Below, piece after piece: positions 1-8,557 of a stretch of 64,000 nt of DNA. Under the pieces are notes generated by a model. The model made no database searches. It saw only the letters and a program-made list of their open reading frames with translations, and was not told the origin of the DNA. The number at the start of each line of letters is the position of its first letter. Position 1 is the stretch's first letter. A program made the position numbers and the translations under genes. This DNA comes from Phreatobacter aquaticus (lineage in GTDB: Bacteria > Pseudomonadota > Alphaproteobacteria > Rhizobiales > Phreatobacteraceae): contig NZ_CP039865.1 in assembly GCF_005160265.1 (NCBI RefSeq), forward strand, positions 2,876,828 through 2,940,827, read 5' to 3'.

Positions 1-1
1 C

Positions 2-511
2 GGTGATACCGGCCGCATTCCCGGGGCCATGCCATCGCGCGGCGATGTCGCGGTCTTTCGCCATCCCATCACCGGCCAGGATTTCATCAAGCGCGTCGCC
101 GGCTTGCCGGGAGACCGGGTGGCGATCCGCGAGGGCCGGCTCTGGCTGAACGGCGAGGCCGTTCTGCTGAGCGAGCCACGCCAGTGGATCTATCGCGATC
201 CCGCGGGCGATGTCGTCGCCGTCACCGCCTGGCGCGAGACCTTTCCCGGCGCCGAGCCGCATACGATCCTGCTGCGCGACCGCAGGTCGCCCATGAGCGA
301 CATGGCCGAGCAGGTGGTGCCCGAGGGCCGGCTGTTCATGCTGGGCGACAACCGCGACAATTCCTCCGACAGCCGTTTCGCCACCATGGGCTTCGTGCCG
401 GTGGAGAATCTGATCGGCCGCGCCGGTGCCATCCTCTATTCCCTCGCCAGCTGCGACCACGAGGCAGGCTTGCGCTGCGCGCCGCGCCGCATGCTCGAGC
501 GGGTGGAATAG
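2..511 (+). CDS. lepB: Signal peptidase I, C-terminal part (5' end outside window)
   Basis: Cleaves signal peptides from exported preproteins at the outer face of the inner membrane. The reading frame is open to the window edge, so the N-terminal membrane anchor and the catalytic serine box are missing only because the window begins here. Visible are the RGDVAVFRHP segment, the FIKRVAGLPGD box with the general-base lysine (21st residue after the first in-window Met at 29), and the GDNRDNSSDSR box near the C-terminus; all are diagnostic of family S26. The Met at 29 lies inside the conserved domain and is not the true start. Confidence 0.93.
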   Translation, partial: GDTGRIPGAMPSRGDVAVFRHPITGQDFIKRVAGLPGDRVAIREGRLWLNGEAVLLSEPRQWIYRDPAGDVVAVTAWRETFPGAEPHTILLRDRRSPMSDMAEQVVPEGRLFMLGDNRDNSSDSRFATMGFVPVENLIGRAGAILYSLASCDHEAGLRCAPRRMLERVE

Positions 512-609
512 GTTTCGCGAAGAAAATCGACGGGCCTGTCGAAATCGCGAGGGCTCGCGCGTCTTCGGTCCAGCAGGGCATGATGCCCCGCAAGGACAAG
601 GAGACGACA

Positions 610-957
610 ATGCAGTTCGCGATTCTGATCTATGGCAATGAAACCGCCATGATGGCCATGAGCGAGGCCGAACAGGCCACGATGCTCGGTGCCTACAAGG
701 CCTATTCGGAAGCACTGGTGGCGGCCGGCGCCATGCGCGGCGGCGAGCGCCTCAGGCCGTCGCCCACCGCCGCCTCGGTGCGCATCGTCAATGGCAAGTC
801 GGAAGTCCTGAACGGTCCCTATGCCGAGACGCGCGAGCAGCTCGGCGGCTTCTATCTGATCGATGTGGCCGACATGGACCTGGCTTTGGCCTGGGGCGCT
901 CGTTGCCCGGGCGCGAGCCATGGCACGATCGAGGTCCGGCCGATCTGGACCATGTGA
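610..957 (+). CDS. YCII/DGPF-domain protein, ECF42 partner
   Basis: A 115-residue single-domain YCII-related protein. The conserved DGPF segment appears as NGPYAETREQLGGFYLIDV, and the protein ends in the usual EVRPIW motif. The ATG at 610 is chosen because it has an AAGGAG Shine-Dalgarno 6-10 bases upstream and gives the normal family length; the frame stays open further upstream without coding character. It ends 4 bases before the sigma factor gene, so the two are co-transcribed. DGPF proteins are the standard genomic partners of ECF42 sigma factors. Their biochemical role is not settled; an enzymatic or stress-sensing role is inferred from the family. Confidence 0.85.
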   Translation: MQFAILIYGNETAMMAMSEAEQATMLGAYKAYSEALVAAGAMRGGERLRPSPTAASVRIVNGKSEVLNGPYAETREQLGGFYLIDVADMDLALAWGARCPGASHGTIEVRPIWTM

Positions 958-961
958 GACC

Positions 962-2212
962 ATGGAGAGGACCGATCCTCGCGGCGCTGCGGGCACGGCG
1001 GAAGCCGTCGCCCGCCAGGCCTATGGCAAGCTGGTCGCCTGGCTGGCCGCCCGCACCCGCGATGTCGCCGGCGCCGAGGACGCCTTGTCCGAGGCCTTTG
1101 TGGCGGCACTCCGCCATTGGCCGGAGGCGGGCATTCCCGCAAGCCCCGACGCCTGGCTGATGACGGCGGCGCGCCGCCGCCTGATCGATGGCCATCGCCG
1201 AAGATCGGTGGAAGCGAAGGCGATCGAGGATCTGCTGGTGCTTGCCGGGGACGAGGCGGCTGAGGACGCGGCGGCCGTTCCCGACGACCGGTTGTCCCTG
1301 ATGTTCGTCTGCGCGCATCCGGCCATCGAGCCGCGCATGCGCGCGCCGCTCATCTTGCAGACCCTGCTCGGCTTCGATGCCGGCACGATCGCCTCGGCCT
1401 TCCTGGTCGCTCCCGCCACGATGGGCCAGCGGCTGGTGCGGGCCAAGCGCCGGATCGCAGAGCTTGGGCTGGCCTTCGCCGTGCCGGAGCGCGACGAATG
1501 GCCGGAACGGCTCGATGCGGTGCTGGAGGCGATCTATGCCGCCTATGGCGAGGGCTGGGCCGATCCGAGCGGCCAGGAGGCGCGCCTGCGCAATCTCGCC
1601 GAGGAGGCAATCTGGCTCGGCCGGCTGCTGGTCGCGCTCCTGCCCGACGAGCCGGAGGCGGCAGGCCTGCTCGCCCTCATGCTCCATTCGCACGCCCGCC
1701 GGTTCGCGCGCCGCGACGCTGATGGCCGCTATGTGCCGCTCGCCGCTCAGGAGATGGCGCGCTGGGACGAGGGGCTGATCGGCGAAGCCGAGGCGTTGCT
1801 CGCCCGTGCCGCCCGGGCCGGCCGCTTCGGCCGCTATCAGCTCGAAGCCGCCATCCAGTCGGCCCATGTGGTGCGCCGCCGCCTTGGCCGGCCGGACTGG
1901 CAGGCGATCGGCGTGCTCTATGACGCACTATTCGATCTGACCGGCTCGCCCGTGGTGGCTCTCAACCGCGCCGTCGCCCTTGCCGAGCGGGAGGGCGCGG
2001 CAGCGGGGCTTTCCGCGCTCGACGCAGCCGCACGCGATCCGCGCCTGGAGTCCTACCAGCCCTATTGGGCTGCGCGCGCCGCCATGCTCGAAGCGCTCGG
2101 CGATCCCACCGGCGCCGCCAAGGCCTATGGCCTGGCGATCGGGCTTGAGACCGATCCGGCGGTGAGGGACTTCCTGCAGGCCCGCTGCGCGGCGCTGCCG
2201 CTCAGTCGTTGA
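962..2212 (+). CDS. ECF42-type RNA polymerase sigma factor with C-terminal TPR-like extension
   Basis: A 416-residue extracytoplasmic-function sigma factor. The sigma-2 region lies at about residues 15-75 (AEDALSEAFVAALRHWP) and sigma-4 at about 115-165 (MGQRLVRAKRRI). A long alpha-helical extension begins near residue 180 (RLDAVLEAIYAAYGEGW) and runs to the C-terminus, as in COG4941/DUF6596 proteins. ECF42 members need this extension for activity and do not use a classical anti-sigma factor; none is encoded here. It lies 4 bases behind its YCII partner. The 3' end overlaps the end of the convergent secreted-protein gene by 11 bases. Confidence 0.9.
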   Translation: MERTDPRGAAGTAEAVARQAYGKLVAWLAARTRDVAGAEDALSEAFVAALRHWPEAGIPASPDAWLMTAARRRLIDGHRRRSVEAKAIEDLLVLAGDEAAEDAAAVPDDRLSLMFVCAHPAIEPRMRAPLILQTLLGFDAGTIASAFLVAPATMGQRLVRAKRRIAELGLAFAVPERDEWPERLDAVLEAIYAAYGEGWADPSGQEARLRNLAEEAIWLGRLLVALLPDEPEAAGLLALMLHSHARRFARRDADGRYVPLAAQEMARWDEGLIGEAEALLARAARAGRFGRYQLEAAIQSAHVVRRRLGRPDWQAIGVLYDALFDLTGSPVVALNRAVALAEREGAAAGLSALDAAARDPRLESYQPYWAARAAMLEALGDPTGAAKAYGLAIGLETDPAVRDFLQARCAALPLSR

Positions 2213-2630
2213 CGCCTGTCTCGGCGAAGCGGAAGCCATCGGCCTTCTTGGTGAAGTAGAAGCCCGTATCGCCGCAGAAGACCACATAGGAATGGGTGCC
2301 CTCGCCGTCCTTGTCATAGACGGGCCGCACGTTCTGCAGGCATGTGCGGTTGCGCTGGGTGAACAGCTGCCGGTAGGTCGTCCGCAGAAACGCGGCCTGA
2401 TCGTGCATGTCCCCGTTATGCTGCATCGGAAAGCGCGAGAGCGCCGCCACCGCATTCGCGTCGTTCGCGCGCAGAGCCTGGCGGAAGCCGCCGATGAACT
2501 CGCGGAACTCCGCCTCGATGGCCGGCGGCCCCGGGGGCACACGTTGGGCGAGGGCGGCGTCCGTCGTGAGGGCGGCGACGACAAGTCCGAAGGCGGCGGC
2601 GAAGGCGAAGCGGCGGTGCATGAGCATCAT
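2202..2630 (-). CDS. Small secreted protein, paralogue A (unknown function)
   Basis: A 142-residue protein with a clear Sec signal peptide: basic start, alanine-rich core, and a likely cut after DAALA. The mature part begins QRVPPGPPAIEAEFREF and has two cysteines (in RTCLQ and VVFCGD) that could form a periplasmic disulfide. No known domain is recognised. It is closely similar throughout to the protein encoded at 2970-3398, so the two arose by duplication. It converges on the ECF42 gene with an 11-base tail overlap. The overall plan (N-terminal FR.AL.A.D, then short strands) loosely resembles a SnoaL/NTF2-like fold, but this is only a guess. Confidence 0.75.
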   Translation of the reverse strand: MMLMHRRFAFAAAFGLVVAALTTDAALAQRVPPGPPAIEAEFREFIGGFRQALRANDANAVAALSRFPMQHNGDMHDQAAFLRTTYRQLFTQRNRTCLQNVRPVYDKDGEGTHSYVVFCGDTGFYFTKKADGFRFAETGVND

Positions 2631-2969
2631 GGTCCATAGGTCCTTGTTGGGCGTCGCCCGAGGTGTCTGGTGGTCGCCTCGGTGGGCCCCGGTGCGGCAG
2701 GTCCGACCGCGTCGGCCGTTGAGTCCCGGCAGTGCCGCTATGGTCTTGACCGGATGAAGGGGTGGCGCTCCGGGGGCAGGCGCCTTTCCTGTCTCGCCTT
2801 TTGGCAGCGCAATGCTGAGGCTTCATGCCGCAGCGGACGTGACCGTGTTTCCGAGGAGAAGGCATGCGCTTCTGCAGCCATGCTTCCCGGGTCGGGTGGC
2901 TGGTCGCAGGTCGCATCGATCGCTGTCCGCGCATAGCGCTGCAGCTTGTCCCAAGCGCGTGGAAGAGGG
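2631..2969. other. Intergenic gap between the two secreted paralogues
   Basis: About 340 bases with no convincing gene. The open frames here lack ribosome-binding sites and use arginine- and serine-rich shadow codons. It must hold the promoter of paralogue A (minus strand, right part) and the 3' region of paralogue B. No strong hairpin was seen. Confidence 0.5.
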
Positions 2970-3398
2970 CTAGTCGTCGACCCCGGTATCAGCGAAGCGG
3001 AAGCCGTCCTGCTTCTTGGTGAAGACGAAGATCACGTGGCCGCAGAACATCAAGAAACTGTCGGTGCCTTCGCCGTCGCGCTCGTAGACCGGTCGCGCCG
3101 TCTGCAGGCAGGTACGGTTGCGGGCCGTGAACAGGTCCCGATAGATCGTGCGCTGGAAATAGGCCTGATCGCGTGCCGCGCCGTTATAGATCATCGGCAG
3201 CCGGGTGTGGGCGGCAACCCCGGCGGGATCATTGGCCCGGAGCGCCTGGCGGAACGGGACAAGAAACTCACGGAATTCCGCCTGTAGAGCGGGCGGTCCG
3301 CGCGGCACGCGCTGGGCAAGCGCGATGTCGGATGTGAGTGTGGCGGCGATGAGCGAGGCGGCGGCTGCGATGCGGGTGATCCGAGCTGCAATGCCCAT
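2970..3398 (-). CDS. Small secreted protein, paralogue B (unknown function)
   Basis: A 142-residue paralogue of the protein at 2202-2630. It shares the signal peptide ending in ALAQRVP, the PPALQAEFREF segment, the RNRTCLQ and FCG cysteines, the FVFTKKQDGFRFA block and the GVDD end. The ATG at 3398 is preferred over one 8 codons upstream because it gives exactly the same length as paralogue A and has an AGGA-like site in front. Function unknown. The pair sits beside the ECF42 locus, but there is no direct evidence that the sigma factor controls it. Confidence 0.72.
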   Translation of the reverse strand: MGIAARITRIAAAASLIAATLTSDIALAQRVPRGPPALQAEFREFLVPFRQALRANDPAGVAAHTRLPMIYNGAARDQAYFQRTIYRDLFTARNRTCLQTARPVYERDGEGTDSFLMFCGHVIFVFTKKQDGFRFADTGVDD

Positions 3399-3434
3399 GT
3401 CCTGATATCCCTGTCGTTGCATCGCCCGATGGAA

Positions 3435-4058
3435 CTATTCGTCGGCTCTCTGGCCATATTGCGGCAGTGACCAGCCTCTCAGGATCGCCAGCGCCCTGAG
3501 GCCGAAGCCGACCACAAATCCGAGCACCGCCGCCACCTCAAGCGGGAGAACCGCCATGGCGGCGGTGAAGGCGGTCGACCCCGCCAGTGCCGCGGTCACA
3601 TAGACGTCGCGGCGTAGCACCAGCGGCACGTCGCCTGCGAGAATGTCGCGGATGATGCCGCCAAACGTCGCGGTCACCACGCCGAGTAGCACGGCCGAGA
3701 CCGGTGGCGCGCCCGAGGCGAGCGCGGTCGCCGTGCCGGTGATCGCGAACAGAGCAAGCCCCAGCGCATCGGCCCAGAGCAGCGTGCGGGCGCGGCCCTC
3801 GCGCTCGAAATGATGGGCCGACACGAAGGCCGCGAGCGACACCGCCGTGCAGATCAAGACCACGGTCGGATCCATGATCCAGGCGACCGGACGGGCGCCC
3901 AAGAGCACGTCACGCAATGTGCCGCCGCCAATGCCGGTGACGGTTCCGAGCAGCACGAAGCCGAACGGATCCATGCCCTTGCGGGCGGCTACCAGCGCGC
4001 CGGTCAGCGCGAAGACCGCCACTCCCACCCACTCGATCAGCGGCAGGAGCCCGGTCAT
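3435..4058 (-). CDS. UPF0126 (YadS/TRIC-like) membrane protein
   Basis: A 207-residue inner-membrane protein of the UPF0126 family, which shares its fold with eukaryotic TRIC cation channels. About seven hydrophobic segments are visible as an internal duplication. Each half carries the signature glycine motif: GGGTLRD at residues 44-50 and GGIIRD at 133-138. The family is proposed to conduct monovalent cations, but substrate specificity is not shown by sequence. It lies 6 bases downstream of grpE on the same strand, so the two may be co-transcribed, although no functional link is obvious. Confidence 0.85.
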   Translation of the reverse strand: MTGLLPLIEWVGVAVFALTGALVAARKGMDPFGFVLLGTVTGIGGGTLRDVLLGARPVAWIMDPTVVLICTAVSLAAFVSAHHFEREGRARTLLWADALGLALFAITGTATALASGAPPVSAVLLGVVTATFGGIIRDILAGDVPLVLRRDVYVTAALAGSTAFTAAMAVLPLEVAAVLGFVVGFGLRALAILRGWSLPQYGQRADE

Positions 4059-4064
4059 GTCGGA

Positions 4065-4697
4065 TCAGGCGCCTTGGGAAGCGGCGGACGCCGGTGCTGC
4101 CTTCGGGCCGCCCTTCGATACGCCGACAAGTGCTGGACGCAGCACGCGGTCGCCGATCACGAAGCCGGCCTGCACCGTCTGCACCACCGTGCCGTTGGGA
4201 ACCTCGGTGTTCGGCATCTCGAACATGGCCTGGTGCAGGTTCGGGTCGAACTTCTGGCCGTCGGGCTCGATCTTCTTCACGCCGTGCTTGCCGAGTGTCT
4301 TGATCAACTCGCGCTCGGTGAGGTCGATGCCGTCCAGGAACGCCTTGACCGGACCGTCGGCGGGGCGTGCATCCTCTGGAAGGGTCTCGAACGCGCGGCG
4401 CATGTTGTCGGCCACCGCCAGCATGTCGCGGGCAAACGAGGTCACGCCATAGGTCTTGGCGTCGGCCACCTCGCGCTCGGTGCGCTTGCGGAGATTCTCC
4501 ATCTCGGCGAGCGTCCTGAGCACGCGATCCTTCATGTCGCGGGCCTCCGCGCGGGCGGCCTCCAGTTCGGCCTCAAGGCTGTTCCCGGCTTCCTCCTCAC
4601 TCGGCGCATCCACGGCAGGGCTGTCCGGCGTCGGATTGTCGTGGAGGGGCGCGGTGTCTGTCTCGGCGTTCGGGCGGGAATCGGTAGGGCGGGTCAT
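4065..4697 (-). CDS. grpE: GrpE nucleotide exchange factor of DnaK
   Basis: Releases ADP from DnaK and so resets the Hsp70 chaperone cycle in the cytoplasm. Visible are an acidic, proline-rich N-terminal tail, a long coiled-coil helix ([20 protein letters not shown] onward) with the [13 protein letters not shown] segment, and the C-terminal beta domain ([10 protein letters not shown], then [27 protein letters not shown]). I chose the ATG at 4697 ([10 protein letters not shown]); an in-frame ATG at 4733 adds 12 residues and cannot be excluded. DnaK and DnaJ are not in the window. Confidence 0.93.
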   Translation of the reverse strand: MTRPTDSRPNAETDTAPLHDNPTPDSPAVDAPSEEEAGNSLEAELEAARAEARDMKDRVLRTLAEMENLRKRTEREVADAKTYGVTSFARDMLAVADNMRRAFETLPEDARPADGPVKAFLDGIDLTERELIKTLGKHGVKKIEPDGQKFDPNLHQAMFEMPNTEVPNGTVVQTVQAGFVIGDRVLRPALVGVSKGGPKAAPASAASQGA

Positions 4698-4784
4698 GGC
4701 GTGCTCGCTCGCGAGGAAGGGGTTGGCCCGCATATCGAGGCTTTGGCCGCCAAAATCAAGGCTGAACTCGACAATCAGCCGCGC

Positions 4785-5810
4785 TCAGGCGGCCGCAACC
4801 CGCTGCCTGAGCGTGGCTCCGTCGAGCCTTTGGCCAGCACTGTGGCTTTCGATGAGCCCGATCATCGCCGCATTGCGCGGTGTTGCGACATTCACCCGGG
4901 CGCCGAGCCGCACCACCGCGCCGCAGAGATCGTCGATCTCGGTCACCCGCCCGGCCTTCACATCGTCCCACATCGAGGAGCGGGCGGACGGGTCGATGGT
5001 CAGCATGCTCGCGGCAATCCGCGAGAAGGCCCAGGTCGGCAGGCGCAGGATCAACGGGATCGCCCAGGGTGGTGCCGCCCCCACCTTGGCCGGTCGAATG
5101 CCCGCCGCCTTCATCACCGCCATAGCCTCGTCTTGCAGGGCGGCCAGCACCCAGCGATAATCGGGATCGAGCAATTCCTCGCGCAATGGCAGGCCGGACA
5201 GGGCGTTGACCGGGTTGTTGAGGTTCAGAAGCAGCTTGCCCCATTGCACCGCCGCCATGTCGGAGCTGAAGGCGAGCGGCAGCCCGGCCCTGAAGAAAAT
5301 GGCTTCGACTGCACGGGTTGCAGGGTGGTCGATCACATGGAGCACACCGGACGTGGTCTGCCGGCAGGCAAGCCGGCCATCGGCATCATGGTCGAGCGTC
5401 ACGTTGAACGGCACCATGCCGGCGAGCGCCACAAGAGCCGGCGCTGCTGCCGCGATGCGCGCGACATTGTCGACCCCGTTCTGCAGCGAGAGAACCGGCG
5501 TGCCGGCGGGCAAGGCCGCGCCAAGCTCGGCTGCGGCCTTGGCTGTGGCTCCTCCCTTGGTCGCGAGCAGCACCATCAACGGGCCGGGCTTGGCAGCGGC
5601 ATCGGCCGCGGTCTCGGCCACCGCGACGGAGCTTGCGACGAGATCGGCGCTGAAACCGTCGAAGGAGGCGAGAGACAAGCCGTGTCCGGCAATCTCGGCG
5701 CGCCTGGCGGACCTGGCCACGAAAGTCACGTCGGCACCGGCCGCAGCCAGCCGCCCGCCGACATAGCAGCCGATGGCGCCGGCACCCATGACGACGAAGC
5801 GATAGGTCAT
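4785..5810 (-). CDS. 2-Dehydropantoate 2-reductase family protein
   Basis: A 341-residue NADPH-dependent ketopantoate-reductase-family (ApbA/PanE) enzyme. The N-terminal Rossmann glycine motif GAGAIG is at residues 9-14. The QWGK segment places the catalytic lysine at 192, with the conserved asparagine at 196. A C-terminal helical domain follows and includes the DPSARSSMWDDV motif. Family members make pantoate for coenzyme A synthesis, but many paralogues reduce other 2-keto acids. No other pantothenate gene is nearby, so the substrate is left open. Confidence 0.85.
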   Translation of the reverse strand: MTYRFVVMGAGAIGCYVGGRLAAAGADVTFVARSARRAEIAGHGLSLASFDGFSADLVASSVAVAETAADAAAKPGPLMVLLATKGGATAKAAAELGAALPAGTPVLSLQNGVDNVARIAAAAPALVALAGMVPFNVTLDHDADGRLACRQTTSGVLHVIDHPATRAVEAIFFRAGLPLAFSSDMAAVQWGKLLLNLNNPVNALSGLPLREELLDPDYRWVLAALQDEAMAVMKAAGIRPAKVGAAPPWAIPLILRLPTWAFSRIAASMLTIDPSARSSMWDDVKAGRVTEIDDLCGAVVRLGARVNVATPRNAAMIGLIESHSAGQRLDGATLRQRVAAA

Positions 5811-6018
5811 GCGGCTGCTCTCCTCACTGCGCCATCATTGGAGATGCCAATGCGCGGGGCAAGCCCGAGCCATAGGCTCTCCCGGCCAACGCGATCCTGA
5901 TACCCATCGCCGATACCCCCGGTGTTTTCCCTAAGCGATGTCACGTGGGGGATAGGCCCGATCCCGCATCCCTCCGCCTGTGCCTATATCGGTGCAAGCG
6001 AGCGCAGGAGGAGGACGG

Positions 6019-6261
6019 ATGGCCCAGCGGAGTTTCGCCGTCGTTCCCTTCGTCCAGCAGGGTTCGCGGCTGGTTGCCGAGGACGTGCATTATCTCGACA
6101 CCTACGAGCAGGCGCGCACGGTGGCCAATTTCGTCGCCCGCAAGCGGCCGGGCGTGCTGATCCTGTCGGTCTCGCCCTCTGCGGACGACGAGGACCCGGA
6201 AATCCTGGTGATCGATCAGATCGGCGCGGGGCTTGCGAGCACCACGGCGACCTTGCACTAA
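6019..6261 (+). CDS. Small protein of unknown function (80 aa)
   Basis: The ATG at 6019 is preceded by a very strong AGGAGGAGG ribosome-binding site at 6006-6014, which argues for real translation. The 80-residue product is soluble, slightly acidic in its second half (SADDEDPEILVIDQIG) and has no signal peptide, cysteine pair or recognised domain. Its stop lies 3 bases from the end of the convergent glycosyltransferase gene. I do not recognise the family. Confidence 0.65.
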   Translation: MAQRSFAVVPFVQQGSRLVAEDVHYLDTYEQARTVANFVARKRPGVLILSVSPSADDEDPEILVIDQIGAGLASTTATLH

Positions 6262-6264
6262 CCA

Positions 6265-7770
6265 TTATGCGCCACGACTGACCTCATGCCGGCCCGTGAG
6301 GCCGGTCAGGACCGCAAGACCGTGTTCGCGCCAGAAGTGCCGATCGAAAGCATGCAGATCGTCGGCATCCCAGAGAAAATCCGAGCTCTCGGTGTGATGG
6401 TCATAGTGGTGATGCCAGCCGAGAACGTTCAGTTCATGGGGCGACCACCGTGTTTGCCGGTCACGTAGCACCTTGCGTGCTCCGTGAGCAGGCGACCTGA
6501 TCGGGTAGTGCTGAAGCAGGAATTTGTAGCCGAAGTCCCGCGCCCCGGGGAAGTCGGCTCGGTGGCCGCCGCTCGTTTCAAGGTCGACGCGCTCAAAGCC
6601 CTGCAGCCATGCCTTGCTCTGCAGATAATGCCCAGGTCTGTCGCCAAACTCGAAATGTCGCAGTCGGGATCTGACCGATCTGATGTGTCTTTGAGGGCCA
6701 CGGATGGGACGGAAGTTCGTTAGTGTGAAGCCAACACGTGTGGCGCCGGCCCCACTCGCAATTGCGAGGCCTTCGGCAAGTGTCAGCCCCGGGAACGGTG
6801 CGCGCCGAAACTCGTCGGCATCCACGTGGAGAATCCAGCGGCCGGGATGTGCCCGTGCCAGTTCGGCCTTGCGGGCCAGAATGGCGCGCCATTCGCCGAA
6901 GGCTGGCCGGACACGGTCGGGAAACCGTTCGATGGAGACGTCTGGACCACGCCGCAATACAAGATCGCGAAGGATGTCCCAGGTGCGATCCGTTGACCAA
7001 TTGTCCATGACCGCGACCTCGCAGCCCTGTTCGAGAAGGTCCTGGACGGACTCGGCCACGATATCCGCTTCATTATAGGTCGCCATGATGGCCAGTGGCC
7101 GGCGGGCAAGAGACGGCGGATGCAGGATTTGCCAGTCGATGATGGGGTCGTTGATGGCCACGATAGGGCGCGCATGCCGTCCGGTGACACCGGGATTGCA
7201 CGAGCCGACAAAGAGGGGCGGCGGTAGCTGTTCGCCGAGGCGCCGATTGTGGAACTGAATTGCGGACCGGCGAGGCCTGCCATGGCCCGCGGGCGTCTCG
7301 CGGCCTGCACGAATGACCATGGCGCCTTGCTCATACCAGGCCGCCAGGCGGCCAAGATGGCTCATCCCCGCATCGGCCTTTGACAGATCACGCGTGCAGA
7401 GGATCACCGTGTTGGTTGACGCGCCCACGAAAGCGCTCATGGCGTCGTGATCCGAGGCTGAAAAGGCGCGGCGCCGACGCGACCGGCCTGATGCGAGGAG
7501 GCTCATCTCGATACCGCCGCACGGGAGACAGTGCATGCCAAGCAGGCGATCACGCCCGGTCGCTGCGCCAAGATGCGAGATCAACGCACGGTAGGTATCA
7601 GGCCTTTCCGATTGGCTGGCCGGCGGATCGACGCGCCAGGTCGTGCTGGTGTGGAACCCGTCGCCGCCGCCGGCAATCTTGCGTGTCGATGAGCGGATCC
7701 TTCTGGATCGTGCGATTCCGTCTGAGAGCTTGCCAAGCACCATATGCATTCGCCCAATCGCTCGAAGCAT
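6265..7770 (-). CDS. Glycosyltransferase family 2-like protein, probably frameshifted at the N-terminus
   Basis: A GT2-type catalytic domain starts at about residue 225 (MATYNEADIV, 229-238). It contains the nucleotide-binding DNWSTDRT (256-263) and the metal-binding DxD motif in HVDADEF (315-321). The upstream half (residues about 33-215) is an accessory region of unknown role. The first ~30 codons of this frame are arginine/serine-rich and look non-coding, whereas the next frame (7680-7819) reads as ordinary protein. The gene may therefore start at 7819 with a one-base shift near 7680. Donor and acceptor sugars are unknown; no other polysaccharide gene is adjacent. Confidence 0.7.
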   Translation of the reverse strand: MLRAIGRMHMVLGKLSDGIARSRRIRSSTRKIAGGGDGFHTSTTWRVDPPASQSERPDTYRALISHLGAATGRDRLLGMHCLPCGGIEMSLLASGRSRRRRAFSASDHDAMSAFVGASTNTVILCTRDLSKADAGMSHLGRLAAWYEQGAMVIRAGRETPAGHGRPRRSAIQFHNRRLGEQLPPPLFVGSCNPGVTGRHARPIVAINDPIIDWQILHPPSLARRPLAIMATYNEADIVAESVQDLLEQGCEVAVMDNWSTDRTWDILRDLVLRRGPDVSIERFPDRVRPAFGEWRAILARKAELARAHPGRWILHVDADEFRRAPFPGLTLAEGLAIASGAGATRVGFTLTNFRPIRGPQRHIRSVRSRLRHFEFGDRPGHYLQSKAWLQGFERVDLETSGGHRADFPGARDFGYKFLLQHYPIRSPAHGARKVLRDRQTRWSPHELNVLGWHHHYDHHTESSDFLWDADDLHAFDRHFWREHGLAVLTGLTGRHEVSRGA

Positions 7771-7819
7771 ATGTCGCTGTCAGATCGATCGGCGTGAAAG
7801 CGATATGCTTGGGAAGCAT
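7680..7819 (-). other. Candidate displaced N-terminal segment of the glycosyltransferase
   Basis: From an ATG at 7819 this frame reads protein-like sequence including SSDWANAYGAWQALRRN, then degenerates into an arginine run at the CGG repeat near 7668-7680. Skipping one base there joins it to the downstream frame (AGGGDGFHTSTTWRV). This looks like a frameshift mutation or a sequencing error in a homopolymer-like CGG tract. No strong ribosome-binding site precedes 7819. Confidence 0.4.
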
Positions 7820-8486
7820 GAGTGTGGCGGCGAATTGGGAATTGAGTCCACCAATCGAAGGGTCGGCTTATGAATTGAATATTGTGTCGACAAAATAATA
7901 TGAAATTAAGAGACATAGAACGCTAAAAGAAGTGGTATGGCGAGATATATTTAGCGACAAGAGAGGAAGAATATTTCGCTGTTGGCGATTAAGGCGCGGG
8001 ATTATCGGTGAATGCAGCGGGCCAGAACGGTGCGCTGTCTCGCGGCCTCAGGTATTGTTCACAGCAGTCTGCGCAATTGAGGGTTGTGCTATCGGCAGGG
8101 GGCGGTCATTTGCTTTGCCGTGACGGCTGGCGCCATCCAGTTGGCGGCACTCGATGCGCAATCCGCAAAAGGTGAGGCCGCCGCCGGCAAATAGGCGGCG
8201 GGTCGCTAAGCTGGGGTGCAAGCTGGTTGTTTCAGATAGGTCGCCGACCACTAGGTAGCGATGCATGGGGCAAGAGTGTTGCGCCGCCAATCAGGCGGGC
8301 GACGCAGCCTTGTTGATCAGTGCGACAGGTCCAAAAAGGCCGCTTCGAACGCTTCGCCGGGGAATGCATGCGATGCAAAGCCCCCGGGTTCCGGAAGGCA
8401 GGGCACGTGGCCCCGTCACCGGATCGTCAGGTCAGGCACTTCCGGCGCCATGCGACTGGCGGCCGCCGCCTCGACGGGAAAAGGTT
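7820..8486. other. Intergenic region with an AT-rich patch
   Basis: No gene could be supported here. The stretch from about 7850 to 7990 is strikingly AT-rich for this genome (runs such as aaaataatatgaaattaag) and probably holds the promoter of the glycosyltransferase gene on the minus strand. It may also mark the edge of transferred DNA. The rest is of average composition and holds only short shadow frames. Confidence 0.5.
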
Positions 8487-8508
8487 CCGGGACCGTCAAG
8501 GGTCCCGG
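8487..8508 (-). terminator. Rho-independent terminator downstream of the cold-shock gene
   Basis: An 8-bp stem CCGGGACC/GGTCCCGG with a 6-base loop is followed, on the minus strand, by AACC and a run of four Ts. It lies 50 bases beyond the stop of the cold-shock gene and would end the helicase/cold-shock transcript. Confidence 0.65.
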
Positions 8509-8557
8509 CCATCAGGCGGCGACGCGGCTTTGTCGAGCGCGCCGCAGGAGGTCTGCC

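Noticed and set aside
184-957. Reading the YCII gene as a 257-residue protein
   Set aside because: The first 142 codons overlap lepB in another frame; the ATG at 610 has a good ribosome-binding site and the family length.
3810-5900. A 696-codon open frame on the plus strand over UPF0126, grpE and the reductase gene
   Set aside because: It is antisense to three well-supported genes, rich in Arg, His and Gly, and has no family match. Long antisense frames are common in high-GC DNA.
8048-8290. An 80-codon minus-strand frame in the gap before the glycosyltransferase
   Set aside because: No ribosome-binding site, no family and no neighbour link; left as intergenic.
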